Positions 12,968 through 24,899 are shown, counted from the first letter of the stretch. The stretch is 64,000 nucleotides of DNA from Lumnitzera littorea (GCA_024138015.1 JAMXBB010000001.1:95988520-96052519), one strand, 5' to 3'. Translations and numbers: made by a program. The notes: a model not told the origin generated them from the letters alone.

Positions 12968-13525
12968 TGTAACGACCTAATCAAAACTTTTTCTATCTAG
13001 GTATTGTTCATCCTAACAAGGTATGTCACACAATCTTATACCATGATGTAATTATTTTTTAGGAGGCCACCCATCTTATAATTGTTTTAGCATAAGCACA
13101 CTAAACGTTGAAGTTCCTACAAACTTCAAGCTACTATACCAAAGGACATATCAATGATTAGAGTTCCATTATTTTCTATTTAAAGGATATTACAATTTAC
13201 CCTTTATAGAACTTACGTCCTTGTTAGTTTTGTTACATGGGTCCAAGACCCACCAAGCAATGACTTTACCCTTCTAGTTGATATAATACTCTTATATTAC
13301 TCTGTAATGACCAAGTCAAGACTCTTCTTACCGAGGTATTATCCACTTTAGCATAAGATACTACATAGTTTTGTCCTGTGATATAGTTGCTTTCTATAGA
13401 ATTACTCTAAGTATGCTCAAATTTGGAGTTTTGACTAATCTTAGATCACTATATCAAAAGATGCATAAATGATTAGAGTTTCATCATATTCTATTTAAGG
13501 AATATCACTTCAATTTTATCTTTGG
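12968..13525 (+). repeat. Diverged direct pair of LTR-like sequences
   Basis: Two copies of about 225-245 bp, at 12968-13213 and 13303-13525, share the order TGTAA(C/T)GACC..., AGGTATT(G/A)T(T/C)CA, CTATACCAAAG or CTATATCAAAAG, ATGATTAGAGTT and TATTTAA.GGATAT. The TGTAACGACC start and the GAGGTATTATCCACTTTAG phrase resemble a common class of short plant LTRs. The pair could be two LTRs of a small element or a simple tandem duplication. Confidence 0.5.
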
Positions 13526-14349
13526 GATATGTTATAGGGCTACTAAGGCCTTAAGGGACTTACTTCCCATGGAAGAAATTTTATTTTAAGTGACAATTCA
13601 CTTTTCATCCATTAAAGATTAGTGATAAGACAAGACTTTGTGATTAAAAAAAAAAGAACAAAACTGAAGTGGTTGTTTAAGATTTGAGATTTTTAGAATT
13701 ATTGGCTAGTGTGGAATTTTAAGTTCTCCATGGTTGTTATAGGTGGAATCTCATTATTGATATTTCTAGAAGGTTTTACTCATTAATTAATTGTTAGGTT
13801 GGTTGATGTTAACTTTTTTTTTTTTTTTTTATGGATTACTAATGAGGTATGAGTTGTGAACCTTACGATCAGCTTTAAGATTATTTATTGAAGAGTGAAA
13901 TATGAGGTACATTTGTGGAGTGATGTTTGGCAAGATGTTAGATTTTATGCACTTCGTTGAATAAATTGCTAGTTGTTCAAGAACATAATGAAGAAGATAT
14001 GAATTTAAAAAATTATGAAATGAAACAATTCAATAAATATACTTAATTTTAGATAAAAACTATATAAATACATTTCTATCTATAAGTATTGTAAATTCAA
14101 AAGATGCATATATATAACCTAAAAATTTATACTATTTAGAAAAAAAGTCAACAATCTAAATAAACAATATGAAAATAAAGAAAATGTTTTTGCATTAGAT
14201 AATATAACTATTCACCAAATAGATAAAATCGTATAATTAAATGCAAATGTGATAGCTAATAGTAGTAAGTGAATTACAATACCAGATAATGGTTATACTA
14301 TAATATAGAGATGAATAATAATTAGTGGCTTAATAGTTATAATAGGTAA
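13526..14349. other. Intergenic, nothing recognised
   Basis: AT-rich DNA with a T run near 13815-13831. No supported gene, RNA or element boundary. Confidence 0.4.
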
Positions 14350-14836
14350 TAGATAATAGATTTAATAAATAGAAAAGAAAAAGCTTGTTAATGCATAGTA
14401 TATATAATGTTTAGAGATAATTATAAGTTATAGCATGAAGAAAGATATGTACATATAGTAGACAATATTTTTAAAAACTTTATTAATACATAGTGTAAAT
14501 ATTCTAGAAAGATAATATTGGAAAGAGTGAAAAATAAAAAATAAAAATCTTATTAAAAGTGTAGAGTTGAATAAAAGATTATTGATTTAATATATATAAA
14601 TAGATAATAGATTTACTAAAAAGAAAAATGAAGTTTATTAATACATAATGTAGAGAGAGAATTATAAGTTATAACGTAGAGAGAGATATGTACATATAGT
14701 GGAAGATATTTTCCAAAACTTTATTAATATATAGTATAAATATTGTAGAAAAATAATATTAGAGAGAGTTTAAAAAAAAAAACTCTATGTTAAAAGTGTG
14801 GAGTTGAATAGAAAATTGTTGATTTAATATAAATAT
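14350..14836. repeat. Tandem duplication, unit about 245 bp
   Basis: 14350-14592 is repeated by 14602-14836. Shared landmarks in order: ATAGATAATAGATTTA, AATTATAAGTTATA, GATATGTACATATAGT, AACTTTATTAATA.ATAGT, AATAATATT and AAAGTGT.GAGTTGAATA. The copies differ by many substitutions and end in a GA-repeat near 14836. They lie about 450 bp beyond the stop of the HMA gene. Confidence 0.75.
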
Positions 14837-15289
14837 ATAGAGAGAGAGAGAGAAAAAAGGAAAACGTGGTGAAAAACCATGCTAATGAAACGGATATACA
14901 AATATCCCTGGAGAATTGAAAATTGAGAGAATAAAATTGGAGAGCACCAGCACCACCGAGATTTCATCCCAAATCGGAAAAATTCCTGGACCATCTTATG
15001 ATTTGCTACGACAACGTAAAAGAAAGACAAGATATAAGAATTAATGTTTTATTTATTTGATATATATATCCTTACATGATATTCTTTACACCGGATTCAT
15101 ATAAACATTTCCCCTGCTCGATGATGGCTCATCAAACTTCCTTTTTCCTTTTCACCTGAAATGTCTCAATAAGGTTATATGAACATTTCATCACTTTCCA
15201 AAAATAGAAATTATATTCATCAAGTGTGTAGATCAAGCAGGAGCTCAAAACTATGAAAAATTAATAATGGCAACTGCAACATTAGTAGC

Positions 15290-16484
15290 TCATTTTTTCT
15301 CTTTATTCTTGTCTTCTTTCTGTTCTTCCTTCTTCTCCTCTTTTTTTTCTTCCTTAGCAGGGCCTACCGATATAATATCAATTTTCCCAATTTTCTTTAA
15401 ATTCTTTGCTATTGCGAGTGTGTCCATATTTCCAATTACGGTCACTTTTTGCTCCTTTATATCAGCTGCAACGGAATCCACTCCTATACAGACCACAAAC
15501 GTCAGTAAAACTATGTAACCTGCTTTTCCTTTCAAAATTTCCACACAAAGGATGTATATTTTTCAATATCGTTATGATAAAAGATTTAAAATTGTCAAAT
15601 ATCATCACACCATACTCAAAAATTTACCGTGTTACTAACAATTTAGCAACAACGAGTGGTGGGCATGAACGTGGATGAAAAAGAAGGAAAATCATTTCCA
15701 TTTATAAAAGGAGAAAACTATTCACATCATCTTTTACTAGCATTGTTTACGGTTGCTAAACCCCCAACAGTAATAGCTAGCGATGGTCGTTTCCTCAAAT
15801 CTTCACTATTACTGTAAGTCACAAGTATCCACGATTTCTTGAGATTAACGTATTAATATTTGACAATTGTGTATTTCTTATTATGAAAAATATCGAAAAT
15901 TCTGGAAAATATAATCTACAAAACAAACACGGTCAACGCTGGATAGATTTTCACCGAAAAAGTTTATTTGGGCTTTTTTTTTTTTAACCTTCCTTTTCTT
16001 GAAAAACAAAGATTCGTCTGTATGATCGAGAATTCTAACCTTAATTAACAAGGCTTTCCACCAAGAGAAAAATTAAGCAATTAATTACAATCAAGAGTTT
16101 TTTTATTTTTATTTTATTTTTTATCCTTGGTGCAGTATGGTATTGTTCCTATAGAATCAATTATATATCTTCTCAATTTCTTGGGGGAAAAAAATTCAAT
16201 TTGTTCGAAAATTTTTCCAAGAATAAATAAATAAATGCTGTTGCTTTGAGGTACATGCATACCATAGACATCTGCAACTGCCTGAATGGCTTTCTGCTTC
16301 GTCTTCTCATCGGCCATGGTCCAGATCTTCACAATCATCTTCTGCATTACACATATATGAAAAAAAAAAAAATCAAATAATTATTTGATTCAAGGAACTT
16401 GAAAAATAATGGAAGCAGAAGAAAATAACATGAAATTCAGAGAAACAAGCGAGAGAGAGAGTGATGATGGCATACTTGTGCCAT
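15290..16484 (-). CDS. HMA-domain protein of the HIPP type, three exons, no CaaX
   Basis: Heavy-metal-associated (HMA) plant proteins bind metals or partner proteins; isoprenylated members (HIPPs) attach to membranes. Minus-strand exons: 16484-16476 (MAQ), 16341-16263, 15483-15290; introns 134 and 779 bp have GT/AG ends and frames join exactly. The 93-aa product has an HMA fold region at about residues 4-70, with KMIVKIWTMADEKTKQKA at the first strand and loop, then VDSVAADIKEQKVTVIG and IGKIDIISVGPAKEE. The usual metal-binding MxCxxC loop is replaced by TMADEK, so the domain has no cysteine pair, as in a known HIPP subgroup. From residue 73 the tail is Lys/Glu-rich and ends KNKEKK without the C-terminal CaaX prenylation box. 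It may be a short natural member or have lost its end. The tiny first exon was chosen because it supplies the family's MAQK start and a good donor. Confidence 0.85.
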
Positions 16485-16567
16485 TGGAATACATTCAGGA
16501 TAGCTTGGTGATGAAAAAAAGGAGAAGGGAGTTTGGAAAATGTCAATAGTTCAATGGATGCATCTAC

Positions 16568-16576
16568 TTTATAGCT
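16568..16576 (-). promoter_or_regulatory. TATA box of the HMA gene
   Basis: GCTATAAAG on the minus strand lies about 85 bp before the ATG at 16484, which leaves a normal-length plant 5' UTR of about 50-60 nt. Confidence 0.5.
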
Positions 16577-17516
16577 ATTGATAGATAGTGCCCCAAACCT
16601 TTTGTTGGAAGTCAACGTGTTAACAGCTACTTTAGATGCCCATACACCTTCGACACTAGACAGGAAAGAATTTAGGAAAAGGACTAAAATTGTATTTTAA
16701 ACCCTTTATGATGATAGTTTTAATAATATAACATTTGTGAGTACGAATTCAACTAGGAGATAACAAACAAGTGAGAAACGTATTAACTTTGGTCACCTCT
16801 ATATTGTACAATGGAGGAGAGGGGATTCACACCCATCCTATCACCATAGAATAAAACAGTTCATGTCAGTTGAGTGATAAAGTCATGAGCAAATACGCCA
16901 TAATTCTTACCTACCCCCATGATTTAGTGTTAGAATTAGTTTTCACAACCATACTAAAAGTTGTAAATAGTTTGATTTGTAACATATATCAAGTAATTAA
17001 TCAAAATGTAAATATTTGTTTCATATATATATATATATATTTTCCTTCTTTTATTAGCTTTTGGAAAGATAAATATAATAACTAGTATTGAGAGATTTAT
17101 AATCTACCGATCTCAAAAAAGCTAAAAATAAAACCTAATAAATTAAAGATGGTATCTTACACATAATCTTTCAAATAGGATAGTTAACGAGTAGTTATAA
17201 AAAATAATCTTAAAAAAAAACGATATATGACAAAAGAAAACTCTACAATATTGTTATTTCGTATTATTATTTGTAATACCAAAAAAAATTGAAATTTTAT
17301 CATATGATAATGTTTGAGTAAAAATCTTGAACAGCATCAATTTCTTTGACCTTCTATGTTATTAAATATTAGCTAATATACACATTAATCAATTAATAGT
17401 TAAATGGAATAGATCAAGTGCAAAAGCATGTATGTATTCAGTGCTATGTATTGTCTATCAAAAATTGACATTTCATTTGTTTAATTAAAAATGCATATTG
17501 AGGTACACATATGACA
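16577..17516. other. Intergenic, possible upstream region of the HMA gene
   Basis: AT-rich DNA with a short (AT)n run near 17023-17040. It may hold distal regulatory sequence for the minus-strand HMA gene. No other gene is seen. Confidence 0.4.
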
Positions 17517-18370
17517 TTATGTATCTAATAGGACTTAAGTCTCAATGGGTTACTATTGGAGTAAGTTACTAAAGTTGACTTTTTATTAGGTTTTAACAAT
17601 ATATTTATTAATAGGAAATTTTGAATATAGATTCCCGAGACCTAAACTAACCTATTTAGATTATAGCTAACCTATTTAAGCCCATGACCCACCTGTTTGA
17701 AGCCTCCAATTTATTATTAGCTTTTAATGATGTAGTTATTGATAGGAAATTTTGAATATGGATTCTTAAGACCTAAACTGACCTATTTAGATTATAGCTA
17801 ACCTATTTAAGACCATGATCGACTTGTTTGAAGCCTCTAAAAATGCTTTGACTGAGCTCTTTCCAAAGACTTAAGCTCTCCTAAGCTTGGACCTATCTAC
17901 TGAAGTTCCATACTGCTATCCTTGAAGAATGCCTAACCTCCTATACATTGGGTGCTCAACTAGGGAGCTTGACCAAGGACAGAAGCCTTGTACAGAAGTG
18001 AAGATCAACACCAGAAATGAAACTTAACTAATCAAACCACGTCCTTAGATCTCTCGAGATCTATCATCATCTAAAGATATACATCTTGAAAGATTCATCC
18101 TTATCTTGATTCCCTTAATTATCTCTAGATTTTCACTATAAATAGAGTTGATCTCTCTATTGATAAATCATTTACACGTACATACTTTTACTCTTGCCAT
18201 CTTACTAACAATTGGCTCTCATATCTTACTATCTTAAGTGTTTAAATGGCCTTACCAAATAACCTCTCGATTATTCCACTAACTGTGTTTTGTTTTGCAA
18301 GCCCATTATCATCTTCTTGAAAGCCCTTATGATCCAATGCTCTACCGACAGAAATCTAAGCATAATACTG
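17517..18370 (+). repeat. LTR-like sequence with internal 130-bp duplication
   Basis: A TATA box (CACTATAAATAGAG, 18134-18146) is followed by a pyrimidine-rich stretch, as in plant LTRs. Inside, 17583-17709 is repeated at 17713-17839 with period 130 (shared ATAGGAAATTTTGAATAT, then GACCTAAACT.ACCTATTTAG and TTTGAAGCCTC). No paired LTR or coding domain is seen, so it may be a solo LTR or a fragment. Confidence 0.4.
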
Positions 18371-18385
18371 TTAACTTAGCACTAT

Positions 18386-18692
18386 GAAGAATTACAATAG
18401 AGGGAATCAACATTTAGAGGTAAGTTTAAATAAGAAATCAACGTTTCAAAAAGTTTAAATAAGGGATTAAAGTTTTATAAAGTGATTCAAATAAGGGATG
18501 AATATTTCAAAAAGTTTAAATAAGGGATCAAAGTTTCATAAAGTGATTTAAACAATTTTGTAGGTTGGTTATTATGAATTCTTTATTTGAATCGCTTCAT
18601 AAAACGTCAATCCCTTATTTAAATTTTTTAGAATATTAATCTCTTAGTTAAACTTATCCTCAAACGTTAATTCCTTCGATTGTAATTCTTCT
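18386..18692. mobile_element. Mutator-type MITE with 11-bp target duplication
   Basis: A 307-bp element almost entirely made of an inverted repeat. The left end GAAGAATTACAATAGAGGGA and the right end, read in reverse, GAAGAATTACAATCGAAGGA match, and pairing continues inward through the TAAGTTTAAATAAG block. It is flanked by perfect 11-bp copies of CTTAGCACTAT (18375-18385 and 18693-18703). Target duplications of 9-11 bp with long terminal repeats are typical of Mutator-like elements. It has no coding capacity. The left arm also carries direct repeats of a unit containing AAATAAGGGAT and AAAGT.T.ATAAAGTGATT. Confidence 0.88.
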
Positions 18693-18868
18693 CTTAGCAC
18701 TATCAGAAACTATACAATCTTATTAGAAAAAGTTGGCAAATAATCATGTCCTACTACTTTTATATAAGTGCTAATAGAAAGTTAACATTGCAATGAAAGA
18801 AAATTAAATGTGGCTTAGTATTAAATCATATTAATGCAACTTATACCAATAATTTTCTTGTATTAATG

Positions 18869-19511
18869 GTGTTAATGGGCAATTTTAGATCATGGACTCC
18901 TAAGGCTCACTCCGACCTCTATGGACTGTAGGCCAACTAATCTTTATTCGTGATTGGTCTAAGGTAGTCTAAATCTTGGCATTAGAGGTCTACCCATAGC
19001 GAGATCGACCTCATTCATCCCTAGACCTCTTGAAAGTCAAGTTAACACCTAGGTTCTCAAACCTTAGACTCGTGGTATCTATACCATGGGGACCTCGGAC
19101 CTAACAATCCATCTAGGAAGTATCAAGGAATACCATGGTCTTATCACTCCATGAGAACAACTACGATATCATGTCATCTCTAGAAATCTCAGACTGTAGC
19201 TATTTGAAAGATACACATATTTATCCAAAATTCCCTCAATGAGGCTTATAAATAAGGGTCAAATCCTGCAAGTAAGATATTTTTCACACACTCGCACTAC
19301 CCCTCTTACTCTTACTCTTCCTCTTCCTTTTTCTCCTAATCCTACAAACACTAACTTAAGTATCAAGGTAGCTATGCCAAAAAATCCTCCTATACCTACT
19401 AATTGTGTTTTGTCTAGCAAATTCGGGCTCAATTCTAATACCCTCTTTAAGCGAAATTCAAGAAACAACAAATGGGATCATGGTCCGTCTCTCTATGCAC
19501 TATAATAACAA
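18869..19511 (+). repeat. LTR-like sequence, probable solo LTR or fragment
   Basis: Begins TGTTAATGGGCAATTTTAG and has a TATA box (CTTATAAATAAGG, 19244-19256) followed by a C/T-rich tract with TCTTACTCTTACTCTTCC. A possible end is the TATAATAACA near 19510. Flanks do not show a clear 5-bp duplication. The open frame at 19239-19505 lies wholly inside and looks incidental. Confidence 0.4.
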
Positions 19512-20414
19512 CACGAGAGTAAATTCCTAGGTAGGATTTAGATCCTTTCAATTTTTCTTGTATCAGTTTCCCTCAATTTATAAATAAATATTTGGGATTA
19601 TCTAAATTTTAAAAATATTTTATGATGTCATCATGGCAAGTTGCAACTGTTAATTAAACATGATAGCATCTTAAAAGGATAAATCAAGAAAAATTAAGAA
19701 AGTTAAATTGAGAGATCTATTTCCTAGGTAAAAATGGTCAAAGCAGATAAAATTACATTCTATCATGTTTGCATAGAAATAATCATTCCCGAGATATCCA
19801 TGATAAACCTTCTACTTAATATTTTTCTTAAAATTTGACCCAACCACATATCTAAAATTATATTTTAAGAGGTGCCTTATATCTTATTCTTATCAAAATA
19901 GAGCTGATATTATTAATGCATAAGTATTATTGGATTTCATGTTTTCTTGACATAATCCATTCCCTACTCACACTTTTTCTCAATGGAAGATGTTAAAATT
20001 TTCATATAAAGTAGAAGAGCTTATTATCATGAAAATCATTTTACACATATTTAGTTTACATAGTTTATACTTCTTAATCTCTATAAAGTCAGAAAATATA
20101 CAATCCTTTTTATTTCAATCATTTCTTGATTCCAGAATGGTATATTCTTCCTCCATAAATAGTCTCCTATCCTAAAATGTCTTTTCTTCTCTTTCTTCTT
20201 TTCTCTCTTAACTCTAATCGCATTTTTAATTTTAGAAAGCATACCATCCCCTCATAAATAAAAAAAAAAAAAACAATTTTTTCTTTTAAATGGAGAACTT
20301 TAATTTCAAATGTTACTTTTTGGAAGAAGCTTATAGCAATGTACTCAAGCACTTTCACTGAATGAGTTATTGTAATCTTAGAGATGTTGATGATTATGTT
20401 TTGTCAAAATTGGC

Positions 20415-21595
20415 ATATAGGGGCACTTAGACCTGTGGAAGAGCCGAGTCCAGACCGAAATCGGCTCACTAGTTCACCAAACCGGCTCAAACTTGTAAAC
20501 TACGAGCTTGAACCATAACCTAACCTATTAGACTTATCAAGTCGATGTGGTTCAATGTGTTAGACTCACTAAACCAACGGGTTGAAGGATTGGCACTTTA
20601 ACTTGCTGATTTTGACTTGTAAATAAAAAAAATACAAGTTTAGATAAATTATATATAATTATTTGCTCTAATTAAAATGTAAAATAAAAATAAATATATA
20701 TTATTACTTATATTTATAAGTTGATATAAAGATAGAACAATATATATGAGTTTATAAGAAAACAATCATGAAAACTCATATATTTTAATATTGGTGCAAA
20801 TAGATAGTTATTGGCATAAAATATATTATTTTAATTACCAAAGGAGTTTGGGGTATAAGATATCACAAATTTGGTAAAATCTTACATAATTTTTTAGAGA
20901 ACAAATAATTTATAAATTAATATATTTTAATGGTTTATAAAAACGCAAGTGTGTTTATAATTTAATACAATTAAACTTCATAAGGAATATATTTATATTA
21001 TATATAAAACAACAAGTATATTATAGATATTAAATAAATATTGTTCTCTTTATAATACTAGTCCCACTCCCATATAGATTATATTGTTTTTTTAAATTTT
21101 CTCTGAAATAATAAAAGATCATAATAAATATTGTGTATCACAAGTCTAGTCTTATATTGATTATACTGGTAAACTTTCTTCGACCTGTTACTTATAAAAA
21201 GAAGTTTCCTCACTTAATTCACCAATTGTGGGTATATAGTAATAATTGTGTATTGTTGAAAATACAAATTATTAATCTCTTATTTAGCAATTAATGGGGT
21301 AAAATAGTCAAAATTTTAAATTCTTATAATTTTTTAGTAGTTTTTTTTTTCAAATTAAAAAAAAAAAAGATAAACGAATATTTTTTTCTCAATTAAAAAT
21401 ATAAATAAAAAAATCAATTAGTTCATGGGTCTAGAATCGACCTATTGAATAGCTAAGTTGAGTAAATCAGCTCAAAACCAGCCATAGTCGAGTCGATGCT
21501 AGTTTTAGGAGAACTTAGCTCGCAACTCAATGGGTCTAAGCCAATTCTAAGCCAAGTTTATCTTAACCCTTAGTTTAAGGGTACCCAAATTCAAA
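20415..21595. repeat. Possible non-autonomous DNA transposon
   Basis: Both ends carry 'CCGACC'/'CGGCTC' phrases around a very AT-rich core. The left end reads ATAGGGGCACTTAGACC; the right end read in reverse is TTTGGGTACCCTTAAAC, a loose match. hAT-type plant elements often look like this. No flanking duplication was confirmed. Confidence 0.25.
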
Positions 21596-21599
21596 TTGT

Positions 21600-23829
21600 G
21601 TAATGGAAATCCGTGCTTGTTTGGATTGCCAATCAATTAAGAGGGGGAATATTGTGAGTATAGGTAAATCATGTAACCTCAACCTATGTATAGAAGGTGT
21701 AGTTCTACACTTTTCATGGTACAAGCTTATAGGGAGTCATTGTATGCATTTATTACGTATGTATTTACATCATTTATAAAATATAACTTATTATTGATAA
21801 ATTAATATTTGATAATATCATATGAATGATAATGATGGGAACAATCTCATCGAATTGTTACGCTTATAACCCTTATAAACTCTGTATAAGCTAATATAGA
21901 AAAAGGGAAAGGCTAGGACCGAGGTTAAGACTATGTTTAAGGTTCAAAAGCAAAACAATATAAGATAAATAACTACAACCAAATAGTTAAAGAGCCATTC
22001 TAATAGGAAAAAGAAAGAAAAGATAAATAAATAGAGTTTAGTGAACCTTGACACATAAAATAGTTGTCATAAATAGACTGACTTTAGGGATGCTACCACT
22101 TAGCCCTTTTGGGGGCATAATGACACCTGGATGTTTTAGTGCCATGACTTCATGATGTTATGATTACCTATTTATAAAGTAGATGGTAATGGATGATCTT
22201 TATAATTTTTTTAAGAAGAAAAATGTGCTCAATTAATAATTAGAGAGAACCATAAGCTCATCTCTATTTTTATTGTTATCTTTTGGAATCATTTTAAACA
22301 AAGACTTAAACCACTTTATAAAGATCTTGTCAAAAAGATTGGAAATCTAGAAATCTAACAATGCATTTATTTTCCAATTATTATATATAAATTTTCTCCA
22401 AGATCCGTAAACTAAAGAATTGACTCGTTTATTATGAATCATTAGTCTGTTTAAAGTTTTTCATGAAATTACAAAAGCACTTAATTTAAACTATCAATTT
22501 CCCTAAATTGCTAAAAACATTTATTATGGTTTCTAGCCTTTTTTTTATACATGCACAATACTACATTTGTTAGATTTCGTTCACATAATCAATATATGTG
22601 CCCTATCAATCTCAAAATAAAGTAAGCCTAACTTACGATGTTGTTTATATGAACATCTATGTTGAATCTGTTATATAAACATTTGATAAATTGAGAATTT
22701 ATATCATTACTTTTAAAATCAACATGATGGAATTTTTTAGATTTGCTTAACAAGTACTTACACAATGGCAAAAAATAACAACATACCCTTTTTTAATCCT
22801 TTTTAGGGCAATAATCAAAGCAATCCTAGGGCATTGAACAAGCTTTGTTATCTTTCACATCTCAAGTAGCACCATCGCATCTGCTTTTTTTTTTGTTTAG
22901 ACATATGGCTTTTCCAAATTTACATTTGTAAGATTCGCAGTCATCATTGTTTGACCATGATATAATAATAATAATAAAAATAAAAGTTGCACAACAACAA
23001 TCAACTACTAGGGGTATACATGAAAAGAGAAAGCAAATGTTTATATATGCTTAAAGTGACTCAGTACAATGCCAGCCCATGCAAATGAAGGTTCAATAAA
23101 TGAATTGATTGTGTATATATCCCAGCCAGCAAGGGAAGGAAATTGAAGAAATTGAGCCCATCATTTATCCCCATTAATATATATCCCACGTTAAAAGCCC
23201 CTGATGGAGAAAAAGACAAATATATGCACACATGAGCTGGCTTCAATAGAAACAAGAGCACATCGAGGCATTGGATTGCGCATAGCAAAAAGGACGGTGC
23301 TGCGCATGGCATGCTAAGCTCCATAGTGTTAGATATTTAATTGACGAATATGGATGCCTACCTTAAAGTGTTTTAAGAACCGAGTTTTAATCGTACATGC
23401 ACAAAGTTGAAGAGAAGTCTTATGGGTGACTGATTCTCCGAAAATACAAGTGCACGTAATCTAGTCCATTCCATTGAATTTTGATCCATACTCCACCTCA
23501 AGAAAAAATTAAATCTCGGTGACCAGCTATAATTACATAAATTTGATGGTGCATTGCTAAATCATTTTCTTTTCTTTTCTTTCCTTTTTTTTTGGTCACA
23601 TAAGATCCATTCATTACCAAATATTGCAGTACGTACAACCTGCTATATTTATAGCAAAGAAGATTGCTAAATCATTTGGTTTTGTAAGAGTCTAAATCCT
23701 TTTTATTTTGCTTGTACCAATACCAATCAACAAAGGCTTTCTTTTGCTTCTCAGTTCATGACTTGTTAAAAGGCCATGGCGGGACAAATTAAATTAGTGC
23801 CTATTAATTCCAGACGAGAAGCTGTAACA
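21600..23829. other. Intergenic, no supported gene
   Basis: AT-rich DNA with a short (ATA)n run near 22962-22980. An 87-codon open frame at 23061-23324 (minus) is leucine-rich but matches no family I know and lacks a supporting promoter or splice signal. Known conserved plant microRNA sequences were looked for by eye and not found. Confidence 0.4.
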
Positions 23830-24230
23830 CCAGGTTTAGAAAGAGGGAAAGAATTATGGGGGAAAGGAAGTAGAAGGAATGAATTAAATAGAAAAAAAGG
23901 GAGTAGAAGGAAAAAAATAAAGTTATATGTTCCTTTATTTGTATAAAAAAGGAAAGAAAGTGAATAGAGAATTACTAATATGATTTTTTTTTATTATAGT
24001 AAATATCATAAAAGTCTCAATAATTTTAAAATTTCTTTCCTTTTAGTGTAAAACTATAATTTTACACGAATTCTTTCCGTTTCTTTTCACTTTTGAGATA
24101 GTTATTTCGGTAAATCAAAGAAAAAATTTTCGCTTCTAAATTCATTCCCATCCCCTCCTCCCCCAGAGAAATACTTCTTGGTGTGCACTCATTTCTTCCC
24201 TCTCCATTCCCTCCTTCAATATAAACATGG
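23830..24230. mobile_element. Probable MITE, purine/pyrimidine-skewed halves
   Basis: The left end CCAGGTTTAGAAAGAGGGAA resembles the right end read in reverse, CCATGTTTATATTGAAGGAG plus GGAA. The left half is strongly purine-rich and the right half pyrimidine-rich, as expected of a fold-back element. No transposase is present, and a target duplication was not resolved. Confidence 0.4.
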
Positions 24231-24619
24231 AATGAAACTTTAGGAGATCATATGAATTGAAAGTTATTATTTATTTAAAAAAAAAAAAAAAGCAAAAACA
24301 AGGACTTTAGGAATTGTGGGCCGACTATTGCATCAGGAGGCCCAATATCATGTTCTACTCATCAAATTATGAAAGCATACTCGACACGTAAAAAATGGAA
24401 AAGGGAGTCAGCCCATGTAGAAAGCTAAAATCGATATTTTCATTTCGTATGATATAATATGTAGTCCATAACTCTAACATTTACATCCCAAATCGAACTT
24501 AATTCCCCCACTTCGTACTCTCTCCCCTCGTCTCTGCAAACTTCTCCACCTCAATCTCACTAACTCACCACTTATTTCCTAATTCTGTTATACCTCCGGA
24601 GTTTCTCTTGTCAAAGTTC

Positions 24620-24644
24620 ATGGAAACCCCCACACCACCTTTAG
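24620..24644 (+). CDS. Possible orphan first exon (METPTPPL)
   Basis: An ATG in good plant context (TTCATGGAA) opens METPTPPL, then the sequence reads TTAGGTAAGT, a near-perfect 5' splice site. About 100 bp of C/T-rich sequence upstream resembles a plant 5' UTR. No second exon was found: a CA/TG-rich microsatellite follows, then viral sequence from about 24.9 kb. It could be a gene truncated or split by the virus, or coincidence. Confidence 0.3.
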
Positions 24645-24663
24645 GTAAGTTTACCTCAATCTC

Positions 24664-24785
24664 CCATGTGCGCACGTACACGCGTAGACACACACACACA
24701 CGTGCACACGAGTGTGCATACATATACACACACATGCGTACACATATATATACACACATATGCATGCATACTTGCACACGAACAT
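24664..24785. repeat. CA/TG-rich microsatellite
   Basis: About 120 bp of alternating purine-pyrimidine sequence built from CACACA, GTGCAC, ATATAT and ATGCATGC phrases. Open frames through it on both strands are by-products of the repeat. Confidence 0.8.
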
Positions 24786-24899
24786 ACGGAGTTTATATAG
24801 AAATAAATAAAGTATAAAGTATTATTGTAGATAATTTATGGATAGCATCAAATCTACAACAAAAACTTAATAGCATAAATGCTTTAGTACATTATTTTA

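Noticed and set aside
14824..15030. 68-codon minus-strand frame beside the HMA gene
   Set aside because: It ends in a GA-repeat translated as Ser/Leu and has no family match. The HMA gene stops at 15290.
23061..23324. 87-codon leucine-rich minus-strand frame
   Set aside because: Looks membrane-like, but there is no promoter, no homologue I recall and no codon support. The stretch was also screened by eye for conserved plant microRNAs without a match.
24565..24817. Cys/His/Tyr/Thr-rich frames on both strands
   Set aside because: Both come from the CA/TG microsatellite.
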